From positions 43,243 through 62,170 of the forward strand of contig FR891311.1 of NCBI GenBank assembly GCA_000435335.1: DNA of 18,928 nt, given 5' to 3'. Positions 1-7,778 of the stretch are shown here, one piece after another. Numbering within the stretch: position 1 is the stretch's first letter; the number at the start of each line of letters is the position of its first letter. Both the position numbers and the translations under genes were made by a program. Under the pieces are notes generated by a model that worked only from the letters and a program-made list of their open reading frames with translations, was not told the DNA's origin and did not search any database. This DNA comes from Clostridium sp. CAG:964. GTDB taxonomy: Bacteria > Bacillota > Clostridia > Oscillospirales > Acutalibacteraceae.

Positions 1-1
1 C

Positions 2-445
2 GGCTACGGAATTTTAACAGCCTCTGTTTTGCTTGCCATAATGATACTTCCAACAATAGTAAGCGTGTCCGAAAGTGCAATTAACGCCGTGCCGAATTCC
101 TACTACGAGGGCGCTTTGGCACTTGGCTCAACAAAAGAACGCAGTGTGTTCCGCACAGTAGTACCGGCAGCAAAGTCCGGTATTTTGGCAGGTGTTGTAC
201 TCGGCATAGGCAGAGCCATAGGTGAAACAATGGCAGTTATACTTGTTGCGGGCAACAGTACGGTAATACCAAACAGCATATTGTCAGGCGTGCGTACACT
301 TACAACAAATATAGTGCTTGAAATGGGCTATGCAACCGATTTGCACCGTGAGGCGCTTATAGCTACAGGCGTTGTACTGTTTGTACTGATTCTTATAATC
401 AATCTGCTGTTTGCGGTAATAAAGAATAAGGGGGCAAAATCGTAA
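2..445 (+). CDS. pstC: Phosphate ABC transporter permease PstC, 3' part
   Basis: C-terminal 147 codons of PstC, one of the two membrane permease subunits of the high-affinity phosphate importer PstSCAB. The reading frame is open from the window edge, so the true start lies upstream. The visible part contains the permease (EAA-type) loop, with EGALALGSTKERSVFRTVV near residues 37-55 of the fragment, followed by GRAIGETMAV and a final hydrophobic helix (VVLFVLILIINLLFAVI). This arrangement is typical of PstC/PstA permeases. The stop overlaps the next start (TAATG at 443-447), so translation is probably coupled to pstA. PstC rather than PstA is chosen because the next gene is clearly the second permease and the usual order is pstS-C-A-B. 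The binding protein PstS would be expected just upstream, outside the window. Confidence 0.93.
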   Translation, partial: GYGILTASVLLAIMILPTIVSVSESAINAVPNSYYEGALALGSTKERSVFRTVVPAAKSGILAGVVLGIGRAIGETMAVILVAGNSTVIPNSILSGVRTLTTNIVLEMGYATDLHREALIATGVVLFVLILIINLLFAVIKNKGAKS

Positions 446-1356
446 TGGCTGTCAAAGAAAAAACTGCTGTAAATGCAGAGAGCATACAGGCTGTTAATAC
501 TGTAACCTTTAAGCAAAAAATGCTCCAGTATAAGAACCACCCATCGTCACTTGTACTGTTAATATTGGTAATACTTTGCGCAGTAATTACAGTAGGCGCA
601 CTCTTATTTTTAATAGCGTACATTTTAGTTCAAGGTATTCCAAACCTTACACCGGAGCTGTTTTCACTTGAGTATAACTCCGAAAATGCTTCATTAATGC
701 CGGCACTTTTAAATACAGTGCTTATAACAGCCATATCACTTGTTATTGCCGTACCTTTGGGAATTTTTGCAGCTATATATTTGGTAGAGTATGCAAAAAG
801 GGGCAACAAGCTTGTGTCTATGGTAAGAATGACGGCAGAAACCCTTTCGGGTATACCGTCTATTGTCTACGGCTTGTTTGGTATGCTGTTTTTTGTAACT
901 ACACTGGGCTGGGGCAACTCGCTTATTGCAGGCTCCTGTACGCTGGCTATTATGATACTGCCGCTTATAATGCGTACTACAGAGGAGGCTCTTAACACAG
1001 TGCCGGATTCCTTTAGAGAGGGCAGCTTCGGTCTTGGCGCCGGTAAGCTTAGAACAGTGTTTAGGGTAATTCTTCCTACGGCTGTTCCGGGTATTCTGTC
1101 GGGCGTAATTCTTGCAATAGGAAGAATAGTCGGCGAGTCGGCCGCACTTATTTATACAGCAGGTACAATAGCACAGTACCCAAAGGATATTTTTTCATCA
1201 ACAAGAACGCTGTCAGTGCATATGTACCTGTGTACTAACGAGGGCTTGCACACAAGCCAGGCTTACGGCACAGCGGTTGTTCTGCTTGTACTGGTGGTAA
1301 TAATAAATGCCCTGTCATCCTTTGCGGCTAAAAAGCTGACAAAGAAAATGGGTTAA
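445..1356 (+). CDS. pstA: Phosphate ABC transporter permease PstA
   Basis: Second membrane permease of the PstSCAB phosphate importer, 303 aa, the usual PstA size. It starts with a cytoplasmic tail of about 33 residues, then a strong transmembrane segment (SSLVLLILVILCAVITVGALLFLIAYILV). The ABC-2-type permease core follows with TLSGIPSIVYGLFGM. The cytoplasmic coupling loop is EGSFGLGAGKLRTVFRVILP, followed by GRIVGESAALIY, equivalent to the loop seen at the end of PstC. The ATG at 445 overlaps the pstC stop by one base and has a GGGGGC purine stretch about 10 bases upstream. The pstB start follows 16 bases after its stop. It forms the translocation pore with PstC, driven by PstB. Regulation is probably from a promoter upstream of pstS, outside the window. 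Confidence 0.95.
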   Translation: MAVKEKTAVNAESIQAVNTVTFKQKMLQYKNHPSSLVLLILVILCAVITVGALLFLIAYILVQGIPNLTPELFSLEYNSENASLMPALLNTVLITAISLVIAVPLGIFAAIYLVEYAKRGNKLVSMVRMTAETLSGIPSIVYGLFGMLFFVTTLGWGNSLIAGSCTLAIMILPLIMRTTEEALNTVPDSFREGSFGLGAGKLRTVFRVILPTAVPGILSGVILAIGRIVGESAALIYTAGTIAQYPKDIFSSTRTLSVHMYLCTNEGLHTSQAYGTAVVLLVLVVIINALSSFAAKKLTKKMG

Positions 1357-1372
1357 GACGGAGGAAAAATTA

Positions 1373-2122
1373 ATGGAGAAATTTGAAATTTCCAATATGG
1401 AGCTTTACTACGGCAGCTTTAAAGCTCTGAAAAATATAAATCTAAAGCTTAGCGAAAAGGAAATTACTGCCTTTATAGGGCCTTCCGGCTGCGGTAAATC
1501 TACACTGCTAAAGTCCCTTAACAGAATGAACGACCTTGTAGAGGGCTGCAAAATAACAGGTAAAATTCTTCTTGACGGTAAGGATATATACGGTAACATA
1601 GACATTAACCGGCTAAGAAAAAGAGTAGGTATGGTTTTCCAAAAGCCAAACCCATTTCCTATGAGTATTTATGACAACATTGCGTACGGCCCCCGCACAC
1701 ACGGCATACGCAAAAAAGGTCAGCTTGACGAAATTGTAGAAAAGGCACTGCGTGACGCCGCAATTTGGGACGAGGTAAAGGACAGACTCAAGAAAAACGC
1801 TCTGGGTATGTCAGGTGGTCAGCAGCAAAGGCTTTGCATAGCCAGGGCGCTGGCAGTAGAGCCGGAGGTTTTGCTTATGGATGAGCCTACCTCTGCACTT
1901 GACCCTATTTCTACATCAAAAATTGAAGATTTGGCGTTGGAGCTAAAGAATAAATATACCATTATTATGGTTACACATAATATGCAGCAGGCGGCAAGAA
2001 TTTCTGACAAAACAGCGTTTTTTCTGCTTGGCGAGGTAGTGGAGTTTAACCAAACGGCAAAAATATTTAATATGCCTCAGGACAAAAGAACAGAGGAGTA
2101 TATTTCGGGGAGGTTCGGCTAA
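1373..2122 (+). CDS. pstB: Phosphate ABC transporter ATP-binding protein PstB
   Basis: ATPase subunit that powers phosphate import through PstC/PstA. At 249 aa it is the normal full length. All motifs are intact: Walker A GPSGCGKST at residues 36-44, Q-loop FQKPNPFP at 89-96, ABC signature MSGGQQQR at 146-153, Walker B VLLMDEPTSALD at 166-177, and the switch His in VTHNMQQ (H202). The Q-loop sequence with KPNPFPMSI and the SALDPIST stretch are characteristic of PstB within ABC ATPases. The ATG has a good ribosome binding site (GGAGG about 8 bases upstream). phoU starts only 2 bases after the stop, indicating one transcript and probable translational coupling. Confidence 0.97.
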   Translation: MEKFEISNMELYYGSFKALKNINLKLSEKEITAFIGPSGCGKSTLLKSLNRMNDLVEGCKITGKILLDGKDIYGNIDINRLRKRVGMVFQKPNPFPMSIYDNIAYGPRTHGIRKKGQLDEIVEKALRDAAIWDEVKDRLKKNALGMSGGQQQRLCIARALAVEPEVLLMDEPTSALDPISTSKIEDLALELKNKYTIIMVTHNMQQAARISDKTAFFLLGEVVEFNQTAKIFNMPQDKRTEEYISGRFG

Positions 2123-2124
2123 TA

Positions 2125-2817
2125 ATGAGAGATTTATATATGGCACAGCTTAACGGTATAAACAATGATGTTATTGATATGGGACTGGTATTGGGCAATG
2201 CCATCGAAAATTCTATTTTGTGCCTAAAGGATAACGACGGGAAGCAGGTAAAAGCGGCAAGAGAAATTGAGCTTGACATTGACAAAATGGAAAAAAACAT
2301 TGAAAGCCAGTGCTTAAATGTTATTTTGCAGCAGCAGCCTGTAGCAAGCGACTTTCACTTTGTTTCGGCAGCATTGAAAATGATTACCGATATGGAGCGT
2401 ATTGGCGACATTACCGATGATATTGCGTCGCTGTCTGTTATGATTAAGGTGTGCCGTGGAAGCAAGGTTTTAGAGGATATTATCGAAATGGGCAAAATTT
2501 CCATTGAAATGCTAAAGGGCAGCATAGACGCATATGTAAATCGTGATGTTAAGGCGGCACTGAATGTTTGCAAAACGGACGACCGTGTAGACGACTACTT
2601 CAACAAGGTAAAAGACCAGCTTATCAATATGATTAAAGCCGATGCAAAAGGAGCAGAGGAGGCACCTGACGCACTTATGATTGCAAAGTATTTTGAGCGT
2701 TTGGGCGACCATTGCGTAAACCTTGCAGAGTGGGTTATATATGCCTTTACAGGCAAGCACAAAGACCATCTCGACAGCCCGGAGGATATTGACGAGGCTA
2801 TAAAGGATATTCTATAG
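2125..2817 (+). CDS. phoU: Phosphate signalling protein PhoU
   Basis: Cytoplasmic regulator that links the Pst transporter to the PhoR kinase and represses the phosphate-starvation response when phosphate is plentiful. It has 230 aa, the usual length, and two tandem PhoU helical domains. Each carries the family's metal-binding signature, ERIGDITDDIA at residues 91-101 and ERLGDHCVNLAE at 191-202. The ATG lies 2 bases after the pstB stop, with GGGGAGG about 12 bases upstream inside the pstB end, so coupling with pstB is likely. It is the last gene of the transporter unit. A terminator-like hairpin follows about 40 bases downstream, and the two-component genes come next. Confidence 0.95.
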   Translation: MRDLYMAQLNGINNDVIDMGLVLGNAIENSILCLKDNDGKQVKAAREIELDIDKMEKNIESQCLNVILQQQPVASDFHFVSAALKMITDMERIGDITDDIASLSVMIKVCRGSKVLEDIIEMGKISIEMLKGSIDAYVNRDVKAALNVCKTDDRVDDYFNKVKDQLINMIKADAKGAEEAPDALMIAKYFERLGDHCVNLAEWVIYAFTGKHKDHLDSPEDIDEAIKDIL

Positions 2818-2823
2818 CACGAT

Positions 2824-2861
2824 TTTACGAATATTTTACACAACAAGTACACTTTTTTACA
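2824..2861 (+). promoter_or_regulatory. Candidate Pho box (PhoP binding array) upstream of phoP
   Basis: Four hexamers resembling the Bacillus PhoP site TT(A/T/C)ACA occur in register: TTTACG at 2824, TTTACA at 2835, AGTACA at 2846 and TTTACA at 2856. The steps are 11, 11 and 10 bases, one helical turn each. The array ends 10 bases before a TATAAT (2872-2877), so with a start point near 2884 it covers about -60 to -23. That is where PhoP binds at activated promoters in B. subtilis. The sequence match and spacing are seen directly; PhoP binding and autoregulation are inferred. Confidence 0.6.
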
Positions 2862-2893
2862 CCGACTATGGTATAATCACCATAGTCGGTTTT
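2861..2893 (+). terminator. Hairpin with T run after phoU
   Basis: Perfect 11-bp stem (ACCGACTATGG 2861-2871, CCATAGTCGGT 2880-2890) with an 8-base loop, followed by TTTT then ATAATG. It is a reasonable intrinsic terminator or attenuator for transcripts coming from pstSCAB-phoU. The T run is short, so read-through into phoPR is likely. The loop contains the putative phoP -10 element. Confidence 0.6.
2872..2877 (+). promoter_or_regulatory. -10 element of the putative phoP promoter
   Basis: Perfect TATAAT about 80 bases before the phoP start codon. There is no good -35 at the expected place (ACACTT at 2849-2854), which fits an activator-dependent promoter fed by the Pho-box-like array just upstream. 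The hexamer lies in the loop of the adjacent hairpin. Confidence 0.5.
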
Positions 2894-2957
2894 ATAATGT
2901 GAAAATATACTCAAAGTAATAATATACATACTGTATAAAAAATAAGAGGTGTTTAAT

Positions 2958-3626
2958 GTGATTTACATTGTTGAGGATGATATAGATATTCGTGAGCTGG
3001 AGGGGTACGCTCTAAAAAACAGCGGCTATGAGGTTATGTCCTTTGGCGAAAGTCAGGCATTTTTTAAAGCCTGTAACGAAACCGTACCAAGCCTTGTACT
3101 GCTTGACATAATGCTGCCAAACGAGGACGGATTGTCTATACTTACAAAAATAAGAGCAGATGAAAGAATGCAAAAGGTGCCGGTAATTATGGTTACTGCA
3201 AAGGCCTCTGAAATTGATAAGGTAAAGGGCCTTGATATGGGTGCAGACGATTATATTTCAAAGCCCTTTGGCGTAATGGAGCTTGTATCAAGAGTAAGGG
3301 CACTGTTAAGACGCTGCGAGCAAAAGCAGGAGCTTACGGTTTTGGAGTATCATGGTATAACTGTAGACGATTTTAAGCATAAGGTTACGGCTAACGGCGA
3401 GTCCTGCGTGCTGACCTACAAGGAATATGAGCTTTTAAAATATTTACTTGCCAATAAGGACATAGTTTTAACCAGAGAAAAGCTTTTGGAAAAGGTATGG
3501 GGCTATGATTTTGGAGGCGAAAGCCGCACGGTAGACGCCCACATAAAAACATTAAGACAAAAGCTGGGCGACTGCGGCAGTGTTATAAAAACTGTTCGCC
3601 ATGTAGGCTATAAGGTAGGAGAATAA
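2958..3626 (+). CDS. phoP: Phosphate response regulator, PhoP/PhoB (OmpR) family
   Basis: DNA-binding response regulator, partner of the histidine kinase encoded 3 bases downstream. With the start chosen here it has 222 aa. The receiver domain (about 1-118) has the acidic pair D7/D8, phosphoacceptor D50 in LLDIMLP, T80 and K102 in SKPF. The C-terminal winged-helix domain (about 127-222) carries the OmpR-type features LTYKEYELLKYL, the recognition region RTVDAHIKTLRQKLG and the terminal VRHVGYKV. I prefer GTG at 2958 because the ribosome binding site AGAGGTG (2945-2951) is then 6 bases away and the protein begins IYIVEDD as usual; a GTG at 2949 overlaps that site. PhoP assignment rests on the pst-phoU context. 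Other names used for this family are PhoB and RegX3. Confidence 0.9.
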   Translation: MIYIVEDDIDIRELEGYALKNSGYEVMSFGESQAFFKACNETVPSLVLLDIMLPNEDGLSILTKIRADERMQKVPVIMVTAKASEIDKVKGLDMGADDYISKPFGVMELVSRVRALLRRCEQKQELTVLEYHGITVDDFKHKVTANGESCVLTYKEYELLKYLLANKDIVLTREKLLEKVWGYDFGGESRTVDAHIKTLRQKLGDCGSVIKTVRHVGYKVGE

Positions 3627-3629
3627 GAA

Positions 3630-5309
3630 TTGAAGCTGCGAACTACATTAACTAAAAGATTTGTTGTTGCCGCCGGTGTTGCCACATTGCTTACAGCTGT
3701 TTGCTGTTGCGTTGCCACTTGGTTTGCCTTTTCGGAGCAGGCACATAATGACCTTGCAAATTATAGCAGCTTTGTTGAAGAAGTGCTGGACGAAAACAAC
3801 CAACAATATCCAAATATAAAACTTATGGACGACTACCGTATTACGGTAGTGGACAAAGACGGAAAGGTGCTGTATGAAAGTAACCCGGAGCTGGAAAAGG
3901 ATGAAATGGGCAACCACAACGCCCGTCCCGAAATCCGGCAGGCTCTTGCCGAGGGCAAGGGTGAAAGCTCAAGGTATTCCAACTCTGTCAACAAGGTTAC
4001 ATACTACTACGCCGTAAAAATGGACAACGGCAATGTACTGCGTATAGGAAAAACCGTACAGAGTATTTTCAGCCTGTACGGCTGGATATTATTTATTGTG
4101 CTTTCCCTTGGAATATATGTTGTTCTCTTTAGCTTGCTTTTAGCGGGAAGACTATCCAAAAAGATTGTAGAGCCTTTTAGTAATATGAAATTTGACAATA
4201 AGGATTTTGTCTATGAGGAGCTTAAGCCCTTTGCGGATACCATTGCAAAGCAGCAAAGGAAAATCAAAAAGCAATTTGACGACCTGCAGGAGCAGCGTGA
4301 CAGAATAACCACCCTAATTGCAAATATGCGAGAGGGCTTTATTATGCTTGATGTTGACAAGGTTATTTTGGTTGAAAACGGCAGTGCAAAGAAACTTTTA
4401 AAAACTAAGCACCACAATAATGAAGGCAAAAATATTTTGGAGGTTTACCAAAACGATACCCTGCTGGACAGTGTAAACAAGGCGTCTAAAGGTGAAAGTA
4501 CGGTAAACGAGGTTAAGCTTAACAAAAAGACAGTAAAGCTGTATGTCAGCCCGGTATATACAAACGGGGAGGTTGTAGGTGTAATATGCCTGTTGTTGGA
4601 TATTACGGCACAGAAAAAAACAGAAAAGCTGCGTCGTGAGTTTACAGCCAATGTTACACACGAGCTGAAAACTCCTCTTACCTCAATTTCCGGCTATGCG
4701 GAAATGATAGAAAACGGTATGGTAACAGAGCCGGAGGATATGCAAAAGTTTGCCGGAAGAATCCACAAGGAGGCAGGCAGACTTATATCCCTTATAGGCG
4801 ATATAATGCGTCTTTCAAAAATGGACGACAAGGCATATCAAATAGAGGGTGTCAAAAGGGTAAATCTAAAGGATACTGTTGAGGAAGCAGTAGAAACCTT
4901 GGAAATGTCCACAAGAAAAAACAACATTACCATAGAAACCGATTTGCAGGATGTTACCGTAACCGGCAACGAAACGCAGCTTTTTGAGCTGGTGTACAAC
5001 CTATGCGACAACGCTATACGGTACAACAAGCCTAACGGAAAGGTGTATATAACGCTTAAAACAGAAAATGAATCGCCTGTTCTGGTGGTAAAGGATACCG
5101 GTATAGGCATAGAAAAAAAGCATAAGGAGAGGATATTCGAGCGTTTTTACCGTGTTGATAAAAGCCGTTCCAAAGAAACGGGCGGTACGGGCCTTGGCTT
5201 GGCTATTGTAAAGCATATAGCGGAAATTCATAATGCAAAAATAAAGGTAGACAGTACTGTTGGCGAAGAAACAGAAATAACAGTTACCTTTTACCCAAAG
5301 GAAAATTAA
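3630..5309 (+). CDS. phoR: Phosphate sensor histidine kinase PhoR
   Basis: Membrane sensor kinase that phosphorylates PhoP when phosphate is low, 559 aa. Order of parts: transmembrane helix 1 (about 11-34), extracytoplasmic sensor region (35-150, PAS/CACHE-like, with VVDKDGKVLYES), transmembrane helix 2 (151-173), a coiled linker, a cytoplasmic PAS domain (about 230-330, ending LLDITAQKKTEKLR), HisKA with the phosphoacceptor H344 in THELKTPLTSISGY, and HATPase with N box NLCDN (457-461), DTGIGI (489-494) and GGTGLGL (518-524). No clear HAMP motif is visible after helix 2. It starts with TTG, preceded by TAGGAGA, 3 bases after the phoP stop, so the two are co-translated. A good terminator follows. 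Confidence 0.92.
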   Translation: MKLRTTLTKRFVVAAGVATLLTAVCCCVATWFAFSEQAHNDLANYSSFVEEVLDENNQQYPNIKLMDDYRITVVDKDGKVLYESNPELEKDEMGNHNARPEIRQALAEGKGESSRYSNSVNKVTYYYAVKMDNGNVLRIGKTVQSIFSLYGWILFIVLSLGIYVVLFSLLLAGRLSKKIVEPFSNMKFDNKDFVYEELKPFADTIAKQQRKIKKQFDDLQEQRDRITTLIANMREGFIMLDVDKVILVENGSAKKLLKTKHHNNEGKNILEVYQNDTLLDSVNKASKGESTVNEVKLNKKTVKLYVSPVYTNGEVVGVICLLLDITAQKKTEKLRREFTANVTHELKTPLTSISGYAEMIENGMVTEPEDMQKFAGRIHKEAGRLISLIGDIMRLSKMDDKAYQIEGVKRVNLKDTVEEAVETLEMSTRKNNITIETDLQDVTVTGNETQLFELVYNLCDNAIRYNKPNGKVYITLKTENESPVLVVKDTGIGIEKKHKERIFERFYRVDKSRSKETGGTGLGLAIVKHIAEIHNAKIKVDSTVGEETEITVTFYPKEN

Positions 5310-5314
5310 ACTCC

Positions 5315-5357
5315 AAGAGCAGAGCCTTGCTTTGAATTTGCAGGTTCTGCTCTTTTT
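5315..5357 (+). terminator. Intrinsic terminator after phoR
   Basis: Arms AAGAGCAGAGCC and GGTTCTGCTCTT pair with one mismatch. The stem extends through TGC/GCA around the loop and is followed directly by five T. It ends the phoPR transcript and separates it from the promoter at 5371. Confidence 0.85.
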
Positions 5358-5370
5358 AATAAAAAATGTG

Positions 5371-5399
5371 TTGAAATGTTCTTAATTATGTTATATAAT
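5371..5399 (+). promoter_or_regulatory. Sigma-A-type promoter for the zinc-ribbon/SPFH pair
   Basis: TTGAAA (5371-5376), 17-base spacer, TATAAT (5394-5399). It lies between the phoR terminator and the TTG start at 5438. It is a near-consensus housekeeping promoter in an AT-rich gap, so the two downstream genes probably form their own transcription unit. Confidence 0.75.
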
Positions 5400-5437
5400 A
5401 ACAGCAATAGCATTGGTAAAATTGGGGACTGATATTT

Positions 5438-6223
5438 TTGGACGATACGGTTAAGGCGTTAATAATAATATTAATAATTATATTAGTGCTTGCGGCTATT
5501 GGGCTGGGCATATACTTTAAGGTAAAAAGCTTTACAAGAAGGGTTGCCCGCAATATGTTTGGCACAGACAGTCTTGTACAGGGCATAAAACAGCAGCAGG
5601 ACATTATGTCAGAAACGCCGAAATCTCTTTCCGCTATGACGCCGGTGTATTTGCCTATGATAAATAAAGACTTTCCTGACTTTAATTATGATGAATTTAA
5701 GCGCAAGGCAGAAGGTCTTTTGCTTGAGTATTTTAATGCTGTCGAAACTCTTACCCCTATTACCAATATGAGTATTACAAACAATGTTCGTTTGCAGGTA
5801 AACGGCATAATAAATAAGCTTCGCAGCAACAACCAAAGAGAGTTTTATAAAAATGTAGTGCTGCATTCTACAGAAATAAGCCGTTATGTAAAAAGCCCGG
5901 GAATCTGTAAAATAATTTTGCAGACATCATTAGAGGATTTTAACTACATAGTTGACGGCACCGGAAGGATTATATTCGGAAGCAGCACGCAAAAGGAGCA
6001 GACTATATACGAAACAGAGCTTGTGTACGTACAGGACATAAAGCTGGCAAAGGACGGCGGACTTACAAGGGAAAGTGTTCTCAACTGTCCAAACTGTGGT
6101 GCGCCTATAACAAACCCAAGTGCAAAATACTGCGAGTTTTGCGGAACAGGAATTGTTCAGAAAAACTTGCTTGTATGGAGCTTTAACAGTATTAAAGAGG
6201 TATCGGGATTAGTTACCCACTAA
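5438..6223 (+). CDS. Membrane-anchored zinc-ribbon protein, possibly TIM44-like
   Basis: 261 aa protein of unproven function. One N-terminal transmembrane helix (about 7-27, ALIIILIIILVLAAIGLGIYF) is followed by a basic segment (KVKSFTRR), so the bulk is probably cytoplasmic. The middle (about 75-210) contains FNYDEFKRKAEGLLLEYFNAVE, resembling the TIM44-like fold of bacterial membrane-associated proteins, but I cannot confirm this without a profile search. The C-terminus has a four-cysteine zinc ribbon, CPNC at 217-220 and CEFC at 232-235. The start is a TTG with GGGG about 10 bases upstream; no better in-frame ATG covers the helix. It lies 35 bases before the SPFH/zinc-ribbon gene, downstream of a shared promoter. 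Similar cysteine ribbons in both proteins suggest they work together at the membrane. Confidence 0.7.
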   Translation: MDDTVKALIIILIIILVLAAIGLGIYFKVKSFTRRVARNMFGTDSLVQGIKQQQDIMSETPKSLSAMTPVYLPMINKDFPDFNYDEFKRKAEGLLLEYFNAVETLTPITNMSITNNVRLQVNGIINKLRSNNQREFYKNVVLHSTEISRYVKSPGICKIILQTSLEDFNYIVDGTGRIIFGSSTQKEQTIYETELVYVQDIKLAKDGGLTRESVLNCPNCGAPITNPSAKYCEFCGTGIVQKNLLVWSFNSIKEVSGLVTH

Positions 6224-6258
6224 AATACTGACAAAGAATATATAAGGAGAGGATTATA

Positions 6259-7644
6259 ATGGGAATTATTAAAGTTTTGGCTGATTCTGTAAAGGGAGGC
6301 TTGGCGGATCAGTGGCTTGAGTCAGTAGAGCCGCCGGAGTCTATGGGCAACACCGTTGCATTTGCACCGGGCGTAAAGGTAAGACGAAACGACAGCAGAA
6401 ACAGCAATGTAAAGGGCTCTGACAATACAGTAAGCGACGGCTCGCTTATTCATGTTTATCCTAATACTATGATGATTTTGGTAGACGGCGGTAAGATTAT
6501 AGCCGCCTCCTGTGAAGAGGGCTACTATAAGGTAAGCAATACTACAATGCCTTCCATTTTTGCAGGAAATTTGGGCGGTTCGGTAAAGGAGACCTTTAAC
6601 AGAATTAAGTTTGGCGGTACTACCCCTCGTACACAGCATGTTTACTACATAAATTTGCAGGAAATGCGTGGCATTACCTATGGTACCGACAATCCTCTGA
6701 ACTATTTTGATTCTATGTACAGTGCAGAGCTGTTTATTCGTGCCCACGGTACATATTCAATGAAGATTGTTGATCCTCTTAAATTCTTCTCGGAATTTGT
6801 TGCTAAGGGCGATATGGTTGCAAATAATTCCATTGATATGTCAAAGATAGAGAATAAAAGACAGCTTAACGGCGAATTTTTAACGGCTCTTGGCGATTCA
6901 TTGGGAAAAATGTCTGTTGACGGCTACCCTATTTATCAAATTCAGGGAAAAACAGCAGACCTTACAAGATATTTGTCAGACGCATTGGACGATACCTGGA
7001 ACGGCCGCAGAGGCTTGGTTATTCTTGAAACAACCATCAGCGTTTCTTATGACGAGGATTCTAAAAAGCTTGTTATGTCACGCTCAGAGGGTATGATGTT
7101 TGGCAATCAGCAGGTGCAGTCGGGATATATGGCTAAAAATGTTGCCGAGGGCATTAAGGCGGCAGGCAGTAACCCGGGCGGTGCTATGAACTCATTTATC
7201 GGTATGGGTATGGGCATGAATATGGGCGGAAATATTATGCAGGGCTATCAGCAGCAGGCAAACCAACAGCCACAGGGCGGCTATCAGCCTCAGCAAGGCG
7301 GCTATCAGCCTCAGCAGGGCGGTTACGCTCAGGGGGCAGCAGCAGGCGTGGCGGCAGGCGTGGCAGGTGCTGCACAGCAGCCAAAGGCTGACAGCTGGAG
7401 GTGCGAATGCGGTGCTGAAAATTCCGGTAAGTTCTGCAACCAGTGCGGTAAGCCGAAGCCGGCACCGGCTGCCGAAACAAAAGCACAGGGCTGGACCTGT
7501 GAATGCGGCACCGTAAACACCGGCAGGTTCTGTCAGGAGTGCGGCAAGCCAAGGCCGGCAAAGCTAAAGTGTCCAAACTGCGGATTTGAACCGGATGACG
7601 GCAACAAGCCGAAGTTCTGTCCTGAATGTGGAACAAAAATGTAA
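6259..7644 (+). CDS. SPFH-domain protein with three C-terminal zinc ribbons (YdjI-like)
   Basis: 461 aa. Residues about 20-290 resemble the SPFH/band-7 domain of B. subtilis YdjI ('virion core protein'-like), with VFPNT-like VYPNTMMILVDGGKI and a long conserved FKF-type middle. Then comes a Gly/Met/Gln-rich linker (about 300-375) with GGYQPQQ repeats. Three zinc ribbons follow, each opening with a CxC or CxxC and closing with a second Cys pair: WRCECG..FCNQCGKP from residue 382, a near copy WTCECG..FCQECGKP, and CPNCGF..FCPECG at the end. No transmembrane helix or signal peptide is visible, so membrane association would be through the SPFH domain. In B. subtilis YdjI works with PspA and YdjG/H in membrane stress; here the partner is probably the upstream zinc-ribbon membrane protein. 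The ribosome binding site AAGGAGAGG precedes the ATG. Confidence 0.75.
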   Translation: MGIIKVLADSVKGGLADQWLESVEPPESMGNTVAFAPGVKVRRNDSRNSNVKGSDNTVSDGSLIHVYPNTMMILVDGGKIIAASCEEGYYKVSNTTMPSIFAGNLGGSVKETFNRIKFGGTTPRTQHVYYINLQEMRGITYGTDNPLNYFDSMYSAELFIRAHGTYSMKIVDPLKFFSEFVAKGDMVANNSIDMSKIENKRQLNGEFLTALGDSLGKMSVDGYPIYQIQGKTADLTRYLSDALDDTWNGRRGLVILETTISVSYDEDSKKLVMSRSEGMMFGNQQVQSGYMAKNVAEGIKAAGSNPGGAMNSFIGMGMGMNMGGNIMQGYQQQANQQPQGGYQPQQGGYQPQQGGYAQGAAAGVAAGVAGAAQQPKADSWRCECGAENSGKFCNQCGKPKPAPAAETKAQGWTCECGTVNTGRFCQECGKPRPAKLKCPNCGFEPDDGNKPKFCPECGTKM

Positions 7645-7668
7645 TTAAAACTTAAAAAGTAAGCTTGC

Positions 7669-7708
7669 AACGGGGCAGCTGTACCAAAATGTACGGTTGC
7701 CCCGTTTT
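7669..7708 (+). terminator. Intrinsic terminator after the SPFH gene
   Basis: Arms AACGGGGCA..TGTAC and GTAC..TTGCCCCGTT with a small internal loop, a CAAAAT apical loop and TTTT after the stem. It lies between two convergent genes. On the minus strand a T-rich stretch follows less closely, so it might also slow transcripts from the opposite side. Confidence 0.75.
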
Positions 7709-7778
7709 GAAATTTTTAGTCCTGTTTAGTTACAATTTTTTAATTCTGATTTATAATTTAAAAGATATGTTTGTTTAA

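Noticed and set aside
2949..2957. Earlier GTG start for phoP
   Set aside because: It overlaps the AGAGGTG ribosome binding site; the GTG at 2958 has normal spacing and a family-typical N-terminus.
6322..6747. 141-codon minus-strand frame within the SPFH gene
   Set aside because: It has no recognisable domain or start signals and lies wholly within a well supported gene on the other strand.
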